Shown: positions 15,745 to 22,279, counted from the first letter of the stretch. The stretch is DNA of 29,430 bases from CAZLPZ01 sp964561535 (GCA_964561535.1 CAZLPZ010000021.1:1-29430); one strand, 5' to 3'. The notes: generated by a model not told the origin, from the sequence alone. Numbers and translations: made by a program.

Positions 15745-15989
15745 TGACCCCTGATATCGCAACCGATATCGCAATATTACACGATCAAATTACCGATCTG
15801 ATCGCGCGCGGCACAACCCCCGAGATATTGACCGAGACCCAAAATGAATGGACCCGTGTTCGTCATGCCGTTAATGATGTGTGCACGCGTGTGACCACCG
15901 CCGACCCCGCGACGGCACACGCCGTATTGGATCGTTTAAGAGAAATGATCAGAGCATTGGAATTTGAGATGGATTCCAATCAAGCGTAG
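15741..15989 (+). CDS. Small hypothetical protein coupled to galU
   Basis: 82 residues, not recognised. Predicted largely helical (AILHDQITDLIARGTTPEILTETQNEWTRVRHAVNDV ... AVLDRLREMIRALEFEMDSNQ), acidic, no membrane segment. The start overlaps the galU stop as ATGATGA, the usual sign of translational coupling. Its last 41 nt overlap the end of an opposite-strand orphan. Position before fliO hints at a flagellar or envelope role, but nothing in the sequence shows it. Confidence 0.6.
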   Translation: MMTPDIATDIAILHDQITDLIARGTTPEILTETQNEWTRVRHAVNDVCTRVTTADPATAHAVLDRLREMIRALEFEMDSNQA

Positions 15990-16431
15990 ATAAAACAGCT
16001 ACAGCGGGACATTGGCAATAATCTACAGTAACTGGTAGAACGGAAATACTCCCTAAAATTTTAGTCTTGGGCACCTCTCTTTGATTCCATGATCTATTTT
16101 TATGTATTTGTGTAATATGTTCTGAAGCATCAACAAGAACAACAGCCCTGTTAAATCTACTTTCTAAAACTAACCTGATATCAGGTACCTTACTACACGG
16201 ACGATGTTCTAATGCAGAATATCTAGGTACATTCTCTAACCTCCAAATTCGACTGTTTGGAGTAGACCTTGCCCCTTTAACAATAGCGGATCCATGATCA
16301 TTTGGGATACGCCCAAAAACTTCCTTAAGCGTTTTTGGGACAATCACTAAAGTTTGAATCAAAGTATATACCCCCTTGTCATCAATACTTACCCCGTTTG
16401 GAAGTTCCTCAAGCCGTCCTGTTTTTGTCAT
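15949..16431 (-). CDS. AT-rich orphan protein between galU and fliO
   Basis: 160 residues from ATG 16431, which has AGGG 8 nt upstream; a GTG at 16440 is in frame but its site would overlap. Not recognised. The composition is mixed alpha/beta-like (GVYTLIQTLVIVPKTLKEVFGRI, RFNRAVVLVDASEHITQIH), with three Cys and no signal peptide or membrane helix. Codon use is more AT-rich than galU and fliO, and it lies against the direction of its neighbours. A TTGACA box lies upstream. Its 3' end runs 41 nt into the small gene at 15741. Confidence 0.6.
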   Translation of the reverse strand: MTKTGRLEELPNGVSIDDKGVYTLIQTLVIVPKTLKEVFGRIPNDHGSAIVKGARSTPNSRIWRLENVPRYSALEHRPCSKVPDIRLVLESRFNRAVVLVDASEHITQIHKNRSWNQREVPKTKILGSISVLPVTVDYCQCPAVAVLSTLDWNPSQIPML

Positions 16432-16484
16432 CACGTGCACCCTATTGTTTTTGTTTTTTTTGAATTAGAGTTCAAATGAAAATA

Positions 16485-16505
16485 TAAAATATAAACTTAT
16501 GTCAA
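16485..16505 (-). promoter_or_regulatory. Possible promoter for the orphan gene ending at 15949
   Basis: On the minus strand TTGACA occupies 16505-16500, followed by an AT-only stretch with several TATATT/TATTTT choices at 13-15 nt spacing, shorter than ideal. The -35 box is perfect; the -10 is uncertain. Confidence 0.35.
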
Positions 16506-16513
16506 CATAAAAA

Positions 16514-16819
16514 ATGCCCCTGACCCCTTTATTCACCATGATCACCGCCCTAGCCTTTGTTTTGGGCCTGATGGGGTTATTGTATCTTTTGTTGAAAAAA
16601 TTGGGTTTGGCAGGACCTAACCGAGGGATTTTACCGACAAATGCCACGAAACGATTACAAATCATCGAAACCCTGGCTCTAACCCCTCAACATCGGGCCA
16701 TAATCCTGCGGATGGATGACACAGACCATCTTGTGATCATTGGCCCAAATGGGCAGAGTGTGGGTATGCCAACCGCCGGAGTTCCAAAAAATGTCACAGT
16801 CCCCCGCCCCTTTGAGTGA
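16514..16819 (+). CDS. fliO: Flagellar biosynthesis protein FliO
   Basis: 101 residues. FliO is a small membrane protein that helps assemble the FliP ring of the flagellar type III export gate. One N-terminal membrane helix (about 8-28, MITALAFVLGLMGLLYLLLKK) precedes the short cytoplasmic domain. KRLQIIETLALTPQHRAIILRMDDTDHLVIIGPNG fits the family pattern (rL.v.e...ld.r.rlvlv..d..ehllllg). No ribosome site is obvious. fliP follows, which strongly supports the call. Confidence 0.85.
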   Translation: MPLTPLFTMITALAFVLGLMGLLYLLLKKLGLAGPNRGILPTNATKRLQIIETLALTPQHRAIILRMDDTDHLVIIGPNGQSVGMPTAGVPKNVTVPRPFE

Positions 16820-16828
16820 CGAGATAAT

Positions 16829-16949
16829 CCTCCCCCTGAAAGGGGGAGGTGTCCGCCTCGAGGCGGACGGAGGGGATGACACTGCATTTGCGGCTAAAAT
16901 CACCCCCTCCGGCTCGTTTCACTCGCCACCTCCCCCTTTCAGGGGGAGG
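16829..16949. repeat. Family B composite element in the fliO-fliP junction
   Basis: Two hairpins, 16829-16849 (CCTCCCCCT-GAA-AGGGGGAGG) and 16929-16949 (CCTCCCCCT-TTC-AGGGGGAGG), lie exactly 100 nt apart in inverted orientation. The palindrome TCCGCCTCGAGGCGGA sits between them. Outer flanks GATAATCC and GGATAACC extend the symmetry. The unit begins about 3 nt after the fliO stop and looks like a small non-autonomous mobile element. The fliP frame is open right through it. Confidence 0.8.
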
Positions 16950-16961
16950 ATAACCTACTGG

Positions 16962-16984
16962 ATCCCCGCCTGTGCGTGGATGAC
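16962..16984. repeat. Family A hairpin containing the likely fliP start codon
   Basis: ATCCCCGC (16962-16969), CTGT loop, GCGTGGAT (16974-16981, one mismatch), then GAC. It is the reverse orientation of the GTCAT...GCGGGGAT unit. The ATG at 16980-16982 is formed by the element's GGATGAC end. Confidence 0.75.
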
Positions 16985-17729
16985 GCTGTTTATTGCGGTA
17001 CTAACCCTCTTCACACACCCCGCCCTTGCCCAAACATTTTCGCTGAATCTGGGCGGTGGGTCGGGGGGCGATGCAGGCGGAACGGTATCCGGGCGCGCGC
17101 TGCAACTGGTCGCATTATTGACCATTCTATCACTGGCCCCATCGATCCTGATGATGACCACGTCGTTCATTCGGATCGTTGTCGTGTTGTCGTTTTTGCG
17201 CACGGCGATCGGGTTGCAACAAACCCCGCCAAACAGCGTGATGATCTCGCTTGCCCTGTTCCTGTCGCTGTTCATCATGGCCCCCACGTTTGAAAAATCG
17301 TACAATGACGGCATTCACCCGTACATGAACGAGGAAATCGATGAACAAACAGCGTTCGATCGGTCGAGCGCGCCGTTCAAGGCCTTTATGCTGGCAAATG
17401 CCCGACCCCAAGATGTGGATTTATTCATCCAGGCCGCGAAAATCGAGATGCCGAAGCAAGCCATGGATACCCCCCTTCACGTGGTCATCCCGGCCTTTAT
17501 GATATCGGAGTTGAAACGCGCGTTTGAAATTGGGTTTATGTTGTTCTTGCCGTTTTTGATTATCGACATGGTCACGTCCAGTATTTTGATGAGCATGGGG
17601 ATGATGATGTTGCCCCCGGTCGCGATTTCATTGCCGTTTAAAATCATCTTTTTCGCAATGGTGGACGGTTGGCATCTGGTGGCGGGATCCTTGATCCAAA
17701 GCTTTTCTGTGCCGGGGGTTACGGGGTAA
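16980..17729 (+). CDS. fliP: Flagellar biosynthetic protein FliP
   Basis: 249 residues; core ring subunit of the flagellar type III export gate in the inner membrane. It begins with a cleavable signal peptide (MTLFIAVLTLFTHPALA-Q). A GGGSGGDAGG linker follows, then the FliP core: LSLAPSILMMTTSFIRIVVVLSFLR, GLQQTPPNSVMISLALFLSLFIMAP, 'VVIPAFMISELKRAFEIGFMLFLPFLIIDMVTSSILMSMGMMMLPP' and 'SLPFKIIFFAMVDGWHLVAGSL'. Length matches the family. The frame is open upstream to 16740. ATG 16791 has GGAG 9 nt away and could be the original start, which would give FliP a 63-residue repeat-encoded leader. ATG 16980 lacks a ribosome site but fits the signal peptide. Confidence 0.93.
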   Translation: MTLFIAVLTLFTHPALAQTFSLNLGGGSGGDAGGTVSGRALQLVALLTILSLAPSILMMTTSFIRIVVVLSFLRTAIGLQQTPPNSVMISLALFLSLFIMAPTFEKSYNDGIHPYMNEEIDEQTAFDRSSAPFKAFMLANARPQDVDLFIQAAKIEMPKQAMDTPLHVVIPAFMISELKRAFEIGFMLFLPFLIIDMVTSSILMSMGMMMLPPVAISLPFKIIFFAMVDGWHLVAGSLIQSFSVPGVTG

Positions 17730-17769
17730 CACATTGAAAATAAATAAAAAAGATGGAATATTTTTTGTA

Positions 17770-17798
17770 TTGACATATTACATATCTAGACATATACT
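17770..17798 (+). promoter_or_regulatory. Near-consensus sigma-70 promoter
   Basis: TTGACA (17770-17775), 17-nt spacer, TATACT (17793-17798). It would drive the orphan gene at 17842 with a ~40-nt leader. The best promoter match noticed in the window. Confidence 0.75.
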
Positions 17799-17841
17799 AA
17801 CAATATCTTAATATTTTAAAACAAATAAGGATCTTATTCTT

Positions 17842-18387
17842 ATGGCCGTATTAACTTTTCCAAGAGATGTTAGATATGACCCCGCAGGGACTTTCCAGGT
17901 TGATACTAAAGATATTTTGGCGGTAAGAAATAATGGCGCCAGTTCACTAACCCAAAATAGAACTGAGTTCCACCGCATCGCCTATATGCACGATGGTCAG
18001 AAAATTGCAATTAATGTTGTATCAGCCCAATCGTCCCCCCCCGATAACATCAAAGCCCTTGATGATATTGGTGGTAAACCGACAATATGTGTTGGAACAA
18101 CAGGTTACTATGGTGCAAGTGATAGAATGACTTTAAATGGTTTTTTTTCAAACGCTTTGAGAATTTCTACATCCCCGTCAGATTTAAATAAAATCTCTGT
18201 AGATTCGACACATGCCAGCAAGGTCTGTGAAACCACTATTGGCGGTATTTTCGCGGATGATGGGCGGTCAAGAACAGTCCCACATGGAACACCTATACAT
18301 CATGCTCTGTTCAACATTGCAGGTCAAAATGTACCTGTTGCACACTTAAACCGTGACAAATTTAAAAGTTTTTCATTGGCACAATAA
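17842..18387 (+). CDS. Orphan protein with its own promoter and terminator
   Basis: 181 residues, not recognised. No signal peptide or membrane helix. It looks like a compact soluble, mostly beta protein (EFHRIAYMHDGQKIAINVVSAQ, KPTICVGTTGYYG, HHALFNIAGQNVPVAHLNRDKF). Codon use is AT-richer than fliP and aspS on either side. The ATG has AAGG 11 nt upstream. A strong promoter 44 nt upstream and an intrinsic terminator 33 nt downstream make it a self-contained unit inserted between fliP and aspS. It resembles the other AT-rich orphans only in style; I see no sequence similarity among them. Confidence 0.7.
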   Translation: MAVLTFPRDVRYDPAGTFQVDTKDILAVRNNGASSLTQNRTEFHRIAYMHDGQKIAINVVSAQSSPPDNIKALDDIGGKPTICVGTTGYYGASDRMTLNGFFSNALRISTSPSDLNKISVDSTHASKVCETTIGGIFADDGRSRTVPHGTPIHHALFNIAGQNVPVAHLNRDKFKSFSLAQ

Positions 18388-18419
18388 CCTGTACTTAATT
18401 TCCCTTTGAATTTTGTGCC

Positions 18420-18455
18420 CCAGCCGGATATAACAAATCCGGCTGGTTTTATTTT
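18420..18455 (+). terminator. Intrinsic terminator after the orphan gene
   Basis: Perfect 10-bp stem CCAGCCGGAT/ATCCGGCTGG (18420-18429 and 18437-18446), loop ATAACAA, followed by TTTTATTTT. Classic form. Confidence 0.88.
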
Positions 18456-18493
18456 GCCACTCTAAAAAGTTCTATTTTAAGGTATTAATAATT

Positions 18494-20284
18494 ATGTCAA
18501 CATATCGCACCCATACTTGCGGACAACTCCGCGACACCCATATCGGTCAAACCGTGACCCTGTCGGGGTGGATCGCGCGCAAACGGGATCACGGCGGTAT
18601 TTTGTTCATCGATCTGCGCGATACCTATGGCGTCACGCAATGCGTGGTTGACCCAACCAAATCGGGCCTCGACCATGTCGCTCACATTCGCCCGGAATCG
18701 GTGGTGACATTCACGGGCACCGTAACCGCCCGGCCGGGCGAGACCGCCAACACAAAATTACCAACCGGCGCGGTTGAAATCGCCGTGAATGCCGCCACAT
18801 TGCAATCAGCGGCGGAAATATTGCCGTTCATGGTGGCGGAAGACGACGGCGCGGGCGAGGATTTGCGTCTGAAATACCGTTTCCTCGATTTACGTCGCGA
18901 TAAAATGCAGAAAAATATTCGGTTGCGGAACCGCGTGATTAAATCAATGCGCGACCGCATGTGGGAAAGTGGGTTCCAAGAATTTCAAACCCCCATTTTA
19001 ACGGCGAGTTCCCCAGAAGGCGCGCGTGATTTTCTGGTCCCTGCCCGTCTGCATCCCGGCAAAGCCTATGCCCTGCCCCAGGCCCCGCAACAATTTAAAC
19101 AATTGCTGATGATCTCGGGGTTTGATCGGTATTTCCAAATCGCACCGTGTTTCCGCGACGAAGATGGCCGCGCAGACCGGTTGGCCGAATTTTACCAATT
19201 GGATGTTGAGATGAGTTTCATCACTGAAGAAGATGTGTTCAACACGATGGAGCCGGTGATCGGCGGGATTTTTACCGAATTTGCTGATTATAGCGGCGAA
19301 AAACGGCGCGTGACCCCCTGGCCTTGGGTGCGCATTCCCTATGCCGATGCGATGCTCAAATACGGGTCGGATAAACCCGACCTCCGCAACCCACTCGAAA
19401 TCATCGATGTTACCGCCATTTTCGCGCGAGCCGATGTGGAATTCAAGGCGTTCAAATCCGGAATCGTGCGCGCCATTCGCGTACCGGGTGCCGCCGCAAA
19501 ACCACGCAGTTTCTTTGACAAACTGAACGACTGGGCCAAGGGCGAAGGCGCCCCCGGCATCGGTTATATCACCATTGAAAACGGCGAAGGCAAGGGCCCG
19601 ATTGCGAAATTCCTGCCCGCCGACGCCTTCACCGCGCTTAAAACTCAATCGGGGTTATCCGAAGGCGATGCGATTTTCTTTATCTGCGATAAACCAGATG
19701 CGGCCGTGAAACTGGCCGGAAAAACGCGCACGAAATTGGGCACTGAAATGAATCTCATCGAACAAGGCGTTTATAAATTCTGCTGGATCGTTGATTTCCC
19801 CATGTATGAAATGAACGAACAAACGGGCCAAGTTGATTTTACACACAACCCGTTCTCGTGGCCCAAGGGCGGGCTCGAGGCGCTCAACACCCAAGACCCG
19901 TTGACGATCATCGCCAACCAATATGATTGCGTGTGCAATGGGTTTGAACTGTGTTCCGGGTCGATCCGCAACCACCGCCCCGATGTGATGGAACGCGCCT
20001 TTGCGATTGCCGGATATGACCGCGCGGTACTTGATAAAAAATTCGGTGGGATGCTGCGCGCATTTACCTATGGCGCGCCGCCGCACGGAGGATGTGCGTT
20101 TGGCGTTGATCGCATCATCATGTTGATAGCGGACGAACCAAACTTGCGTGAGATTTATCCCTTTGTGATGAACGGCGCGTTCGAAGATCCGTTAATGGCA
20201 GCGCCCACCGATATGACCGCGCAACAAATGAAAGACCTGCACATCCGCGCGGAAATGCCAAAAGCCAAAACCGCCGCGGCGTAA
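18494..20284 (+). CDS. aspS: Aspartate--tRNA ligase
   Basis: 596 residues, the bacterial AspRS size. The N-terminal OB-fold anticodon domain is seen as VTLSGWIARKRDHGGILFIDLRDTYGVTQCV. The catalytic core follows: RNRVIKSMRDRMWESGFQEFQTPILTASSPEGARDFLVPAR (motif 1), CFRDEDGRADRLAEFYQLDVEMSF (motif 2) and GCAFGVDRIIMLIADEPNLREIYPF (motif 3). A GAD insertion domain lies between. GFELCSGSIRNHRPD is the alphaproteobacterial form of the active-site loop. It charges tRNA-Asp; whether it also charges tRNA-Asn cannot be judged here. AAGGT lies upstream of the ATG; a strong terminator follows directly. Confidence 0.97.
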   Translation: MSTYRTHTCGQLRDTHIGQTVTLSGWIARKRDHGGILFIDLRDTYGVTQCVVDPTKSGLDHVAHIRPESVVTFTGTVTARPGETANTKLPTGAVEIAVNAATLQSAAEILPFMVAEDDGAGEDLRLKYRFLDLRRDKMQKNIRLRNRVIKSMRDRMWESGFQEFQTPILTASSPEGARDFLVPARLHPGKAYALPQAPQQFKQLLMISGFDRYFQIAPCFRDEDGRADRLAEFYQLDVEMSFITEEDVFNTMEPVIGGIFTEFADYSGEKRRVTPWPWVRIPYADAMLKYGSDKPDLRNPLEIIDVTAIFARADVEFKAFKSGIVRAIRVPGAAAKPRSFFDKLNDWAKGEGAPGIGYITIENGEGKGPIAKFLPADAFTALKTQSGLSEGDAIFFICDKPDAAVKLAGKTRTKLGTEMNLIEQGVYKFCWIVDFPMYEMNEQTGQVDFTHNPFSWPKGGLEALNTQDPLTIIANQYDCVCNGFELCSGSIRNHRPDVMERAFAIAGYDRAVLDKKFGGMLRAFTYGAPPHGGCAFGVDRIIMLIADEPNLREIYPFVMNGAFEDPLMAAPTDMTAQQMKDLHIRAEMPKAKTAAA

Positions 20285-20326
20285 AAATAGAATCCTCCCC
20301 CTATCAGGGGGAGGATTCTATTTTTT
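20283..20326 (+). terminator. aspS terminator built from a family B palindrome
   Basis: Perfect 16-bp stem at 20287-20302 and 20306-20321 with loop ATC, extendable by A-T pairs to 20 bp, followed by TTTTTT. The core CCTCCCCCT/AGGGGGAGG is identical to the two hairpins at the fliO-fliP junction. Confidence 0.9.
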
Positions 20327-20347
20327 AAATTTGAAATAAAATTTCAC

Positions 20348-20377
20348 TTGACAAGTTAAACACGAATTTGTTTTACT
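20348..20377 (+). promoter_or_regulatory. Possible promoter upstream of a short RNA
   Basis: CTTGACA with TTGACA at 20348-20353 and, after 18 nt, TTTACT (20372-20377). The -35 is perfect and the -10 fair. Expected transcription start is about 20384. Confidence 0.45.
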
Positions 20378-20383
20378 GGTTTC

Positions 20384-20528
20384 TATGAAAATGATGGCAA
20401 CCCTTATTGTACGTTCTGAACGACTTACATCCCCTGGAGGTGGATGGTAAGGACAAGGGTTCGTTTTTAAAATCTCCCCATGTTTCCGAAACCGCCGCCT
20501 TCAGGGTTCCCGCCCCGAAGGCTTTTTT
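20384..20528 (+). ncRNA. Candidate small RNA or leader of about 145 nt
   Basis: Bounded by a TTGACA promoter and an intrinsic terminator. It contains one tiny reading frame (20385-20450, MKMMATLIVRSERLTSPGGGW) whose ATG would lie at or next to the 5' end, so a leaderless peptide or leader peptide is possible. No known riboswitch or sRNA consensus was recognised. The terminator comes 56 nt before the small gene at 20584, so attenuation of that gene is another reading. Confidence 0.35.
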
Positions 20529-20532
20529 GTTT
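20497..20532 (+). terminator. Intrinsic terminator
   Basis: GCCTTCAGGG pairs with CCCCGAAGGC (one A/C mismatch, loop about 6 nt), followed by TTTTTTG and a further T run. It ends the candidate RNA from 20384. Confidence 0.7.
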
Positions 20533-20583
20533 TTTAATTTTAATTTTTAATATCAACCACAGAGAGTGTGAAAGGAAAAGAAG

Positions 20584-20799
20584 ATGGAAAAGAATAGACA
20601 AACATATGGATTTGACCAAAGCACAGACCCAGCAATTTTGAGTGCTCTGGCACATGACGGTTATTCAGGGCATTTTGCACGTCTCGCCACCGCTGCCGGA
20701 TGGAAGGCTCCTCCCCATAAATCACAGCAACCAAAGCCCGTTACTGACGGGAATTCAGCGAGCATTCAACACACTCCTGCCCGCAATTTTAACATCTGA
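20584..20799 (+). CDS. Small hypothetical protein
   Basis: 71 residues, unrecognised, soluble. The N-terminal half could form a helical hairpin (QSTDPAILSALAHDGYSGHFARLATAAGW); the C-terminal half is Pro/Ser/Gln-rich and probably disordered. A strong purine-rich ribosome site (AAAGGAAAAGAAG) precedes the ATG, which argues that it is translated. The next small gene starts 14 nt later, so the two likely form a unit ending at the 21075 terminator. Confidence 0.5.
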   Translation: MEKNRQTYGFDQSTDPAILSALAHDGYSGHFARLATAAGWKAPPHKSQQPKPVTDGNSASIQHTPARNFNI

Positions 20800-20813
20800 T
20801 AAAGAGATAAAAA

Positions 20814-21065
20814 ATGTCTGATATTCATAAAGCAAAGTTTCATCTACAACAAATTGCAAGGAGTGAAATAAGACAAGGCAAAGCAAGAAATGGCCGTTTT
20901 TACTCCAGATTCCATGCTGCTATACTAGCTGGTATAACAACGAAAGAAACTCTTTCAGAAATGGTTGGTTGCGATCCGGCACATTTACCAACAACAATCG
21001 ACTCTCTAAAATCAAACAAGCTAACAGGTCTTGCACAGAAAGTTCTGGACTCTTGCCCATCTTAA
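20814..21065 (+). CDS. Small basic hypothetical protein
   Basis: 83 residues, unrecognised. Helical and basic at the N-terminus (KAKFHLQQIARSEIRQGKARNGRFYSRFHAAI). It is followed by a segment with helix-turn-helix flavour (GITTKETLSEMVGCDPAHLPTTIDSLKSNKLTGLAQKVL), which might recognise DNA, though this is only suggestive. Ribosome site AAAGAGA. It follows the 71-residue gene by 14 nt and is closed by an intrinsic terminator 9 nt after its stop. Confidence 0.55.
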   Translation: MSDIHKAKFHLQQIARSEIRQGKARNGRFYSRFHAAILAGITTKETLSEMVGCDPAHLPTTIDSLKSNKLTGLAQKVLDSCPS

Positions 21066-21074
21066 AATTATCAC

Positions 21075-21102
21075 CCCCCGTCCCTCAAGGCGGGGGTTTT
21101 TT
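21075..21102 (+). terminator. Intrinsic terminator after the small-gene pair
   Basis: CCCCCG (21075-21080) pairs with CGGGGG (21091-21096), loop TCCCTCAAGG, followed by TTTTTT. Confidence 0.85.
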
Positions 21103-21175
21103 ACGGCATGTTCCAAAAAAGGCGCCGTTGATCCCTACCCAATTTAGAAAAAGAGAACAAACAATAAAGGAACGA

Positions 21176-21193
21176 CCGGGGTAAATCCCCCGG
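21176..21193. terminator. Hairpin downstream of the TlpA-like gene
   Basis: CCGGGG/CCCCGG with loop TAAATC, 10 nt past the minus-strand gene's stop. A weak T-rich stretch lies on both sides, so it may act as a bidirectional terminator. Confidence 0.45.
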
Positions 21194-21202
21194 CTTTCTT
21201 AT

Positions 21203-21769
21203 TCAACGTAAACCCCGCACAAAATCCACCGCCGCCGCACTATCCCATTCGGCCGCACCGTACAACGCCCCCCGCACGGTACCATCCGGCCCGATAATAA
21301 ACGTAACAGGCAACTGATCCACATTAAAATCCGTCCGAATATTCCCTGGCGCATCTTGCAACACCGACACATGTGCCAACCCAAATCGTTTCACATACGT
21401 CCCCAATCGATCGCGTGACACATCGCGGTCCACCGATACCACCCATATATAGGGATCGGACGCCCCCATAAACCGCGCGGCCAAAGCGTCCAATTTCGGC
21501 AATTCATATAAGCACGGCGCGCACCATGTCGCCCAAATATTCACAACCCCCCACCGTCCGTGCATCGCGAGTATCTGAACCGGGGGAGCCGCCGGATCAA
21601 CCCCCACCAACACCCACGAGTCTGCCGATCGGGGAGGATTGATCATCTCGACCCGAAAAAATGATTTAAGAAAGGGAGATTCGATAAAGTTTGCTGCCGC
21701 ATGAGCCTTCATTCCAGCCCCCATTAAAAACAAAATAATCCCTGTTAAAATCAAAAATCGTCCGTTCAC
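21203..21769 (-). CDS. TlpA/ResA-like thiol-disulfide oxidoreductase
   Basis: 188 residues. An N-terminal signal peptide or anchor (MNGRFLILTGIILFLMGAGMKAHAA) directs it to the periplasm. A thioredoxin fold follows: WGVVNIWATWCAPCLYELPKLDAL with the redox-active WCAPC at 82-86, then VVSVDRDVSRDRLGTYVKRFGL and the cis-Pro loop LPVTFIIGPDGTV. Such proteins reduce periplasmic disulfides, for example in cytochrome c maturation. In many alphaproteobacteria this gene is divergent from argH-lptM-lysA; here lptM is divergent from it but argH is absent. The start lies 33 nt from the lptM start. Confidence 0.9.
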   Translation of the reverse strand: MNGRFLILTGIILFLMGAGMKAHAAANFIESPFLKSFFRVEMINPPRSADSWVLVGVDPAAPPVQILAMHGRWGVVNIWATWCAPCLYELPKLDALAARFMGASDPYIWVVSVDRDVSRDRLGTYVKRFGLAHVSVLQDAPGNIRTDFNVDQLPVTFIIGPDGTVRGALYGAAEWDSAAAVDFVRGLR

Positions 21770-21802
21770 TTTTTCTGTCCTTTCGGTTAAGATGACCCCA
21801 TC

Positions 21803-21973
21803 ATGCTCGTTTTTAAATTACAAAACAAATCCCTGCGCTTTTTTCATTCCTTATTCCTTATCGGGGCACTTGCTGGCGTCCTCGTCCTTACCTCTTGCGG
21901 GATTAAACCCGACAGACTCTTACCGCCGGGCGGCGACAACGCCCCATCCTTCCCCGCATCATACCCACGTTAA
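21803..21973 (+). CDS. Small lipoprotein, LptM (YifL)-like
   Basis: 56 residues. A hydrophobic signal (FHSLFLIGALAGVLVLTSC) ends in a lipobox LTSC, followed by GIKPDRLLPPGGDNAPSFP. This fits the short LptM/YifL pattern: lipidated Cys, Gly, then a short K/L/PP stretch. LptM helps disulfide maturation of the LPS translocon LptDE at the outer membrane. The location supports the call: divergent from a TlpA gene as in alphaproteobacterial argH-lptM-lysA loci. Neither argH nor lysA is present. The ribosome site is weak. Confidence 0.7.
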   Translation: MLVFKLQNKSLRFFHSLFLIGALAGVLVLTSCGIKPDRLLPPGGDNAPSFPASYPR

Positions 21974-22055
21974 AATGCGCCGCAAAAAATAATTCTGGAT
22001 TATTTACATTTTTTGTTTGACAGAACAGGGGGATTTCGTGTTCCATAATTTTATG

Positions 22056-22250
22056 AGACATGTGCACGCCTATTTGCGCTTTGCCGCCCGGATGTTCCCG
22101 ACCTTTGCGTCGGCGACCGCCCGCTTGCACGTCACCTCAATTGCCCGACGACCGCGCGCCTGATCCATGCTGTGGTGGGGGTTTCCCCATCCGTAAGGTC
22201 CAGGCCCGATGCGTCGCGCGCGTGTTCACCCCGCCCGCGAATAAATCATA
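22056..22250 (+). ncRNA. GC-rich island, candidate structured RNA (6S-like?)
   Basis: About 190 nt of high GC between AT-rich flanks, with no convincing gene in it. Local stems: CCGAC-CTTTGC-GTCGG near 22098 and TGGGG-GTTT-CCCCA near 22178. The outer ends can pair: GTGCACGC near 22062 with GCGTGTTCAC near 22219 (two bulged T), then GCGC and GCC with later GCGC and GGC. That gives a long rod with an open middle, the general shape of 6S RNA. A TTGACA lies at 22017-22022, but its spacing to CATAAT (21 nt) is too long. No T run marks a 3' end. The 6S label is a guess. Confidence 0.4.
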
Positions 22251-22279
22251 AAAACAAAACTTTCCCGCGCGAGGATATT

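Noticed and set aside
18998..20086. Minus-strand frames of 216 and 143 codons opposite aspS
   Set aside because: Antisense shadows; the sense strand encodes a complete AspRS.
21792..21992. 66-codon plus frame overlapping the lipoprotein gene
   Set aside because: The other frame (21803-21973) encodes a clear signal peptide and lipobox; this one does not.
22060..22251. Open frames through the GC-rich island, including an N-terminal extension of the GNAT gene to 22172
   Set aside because: Arg/Pro-rich translation typical of non-coding GC-rich DNA; the GNAT start at 22280 has a good ribosome site.
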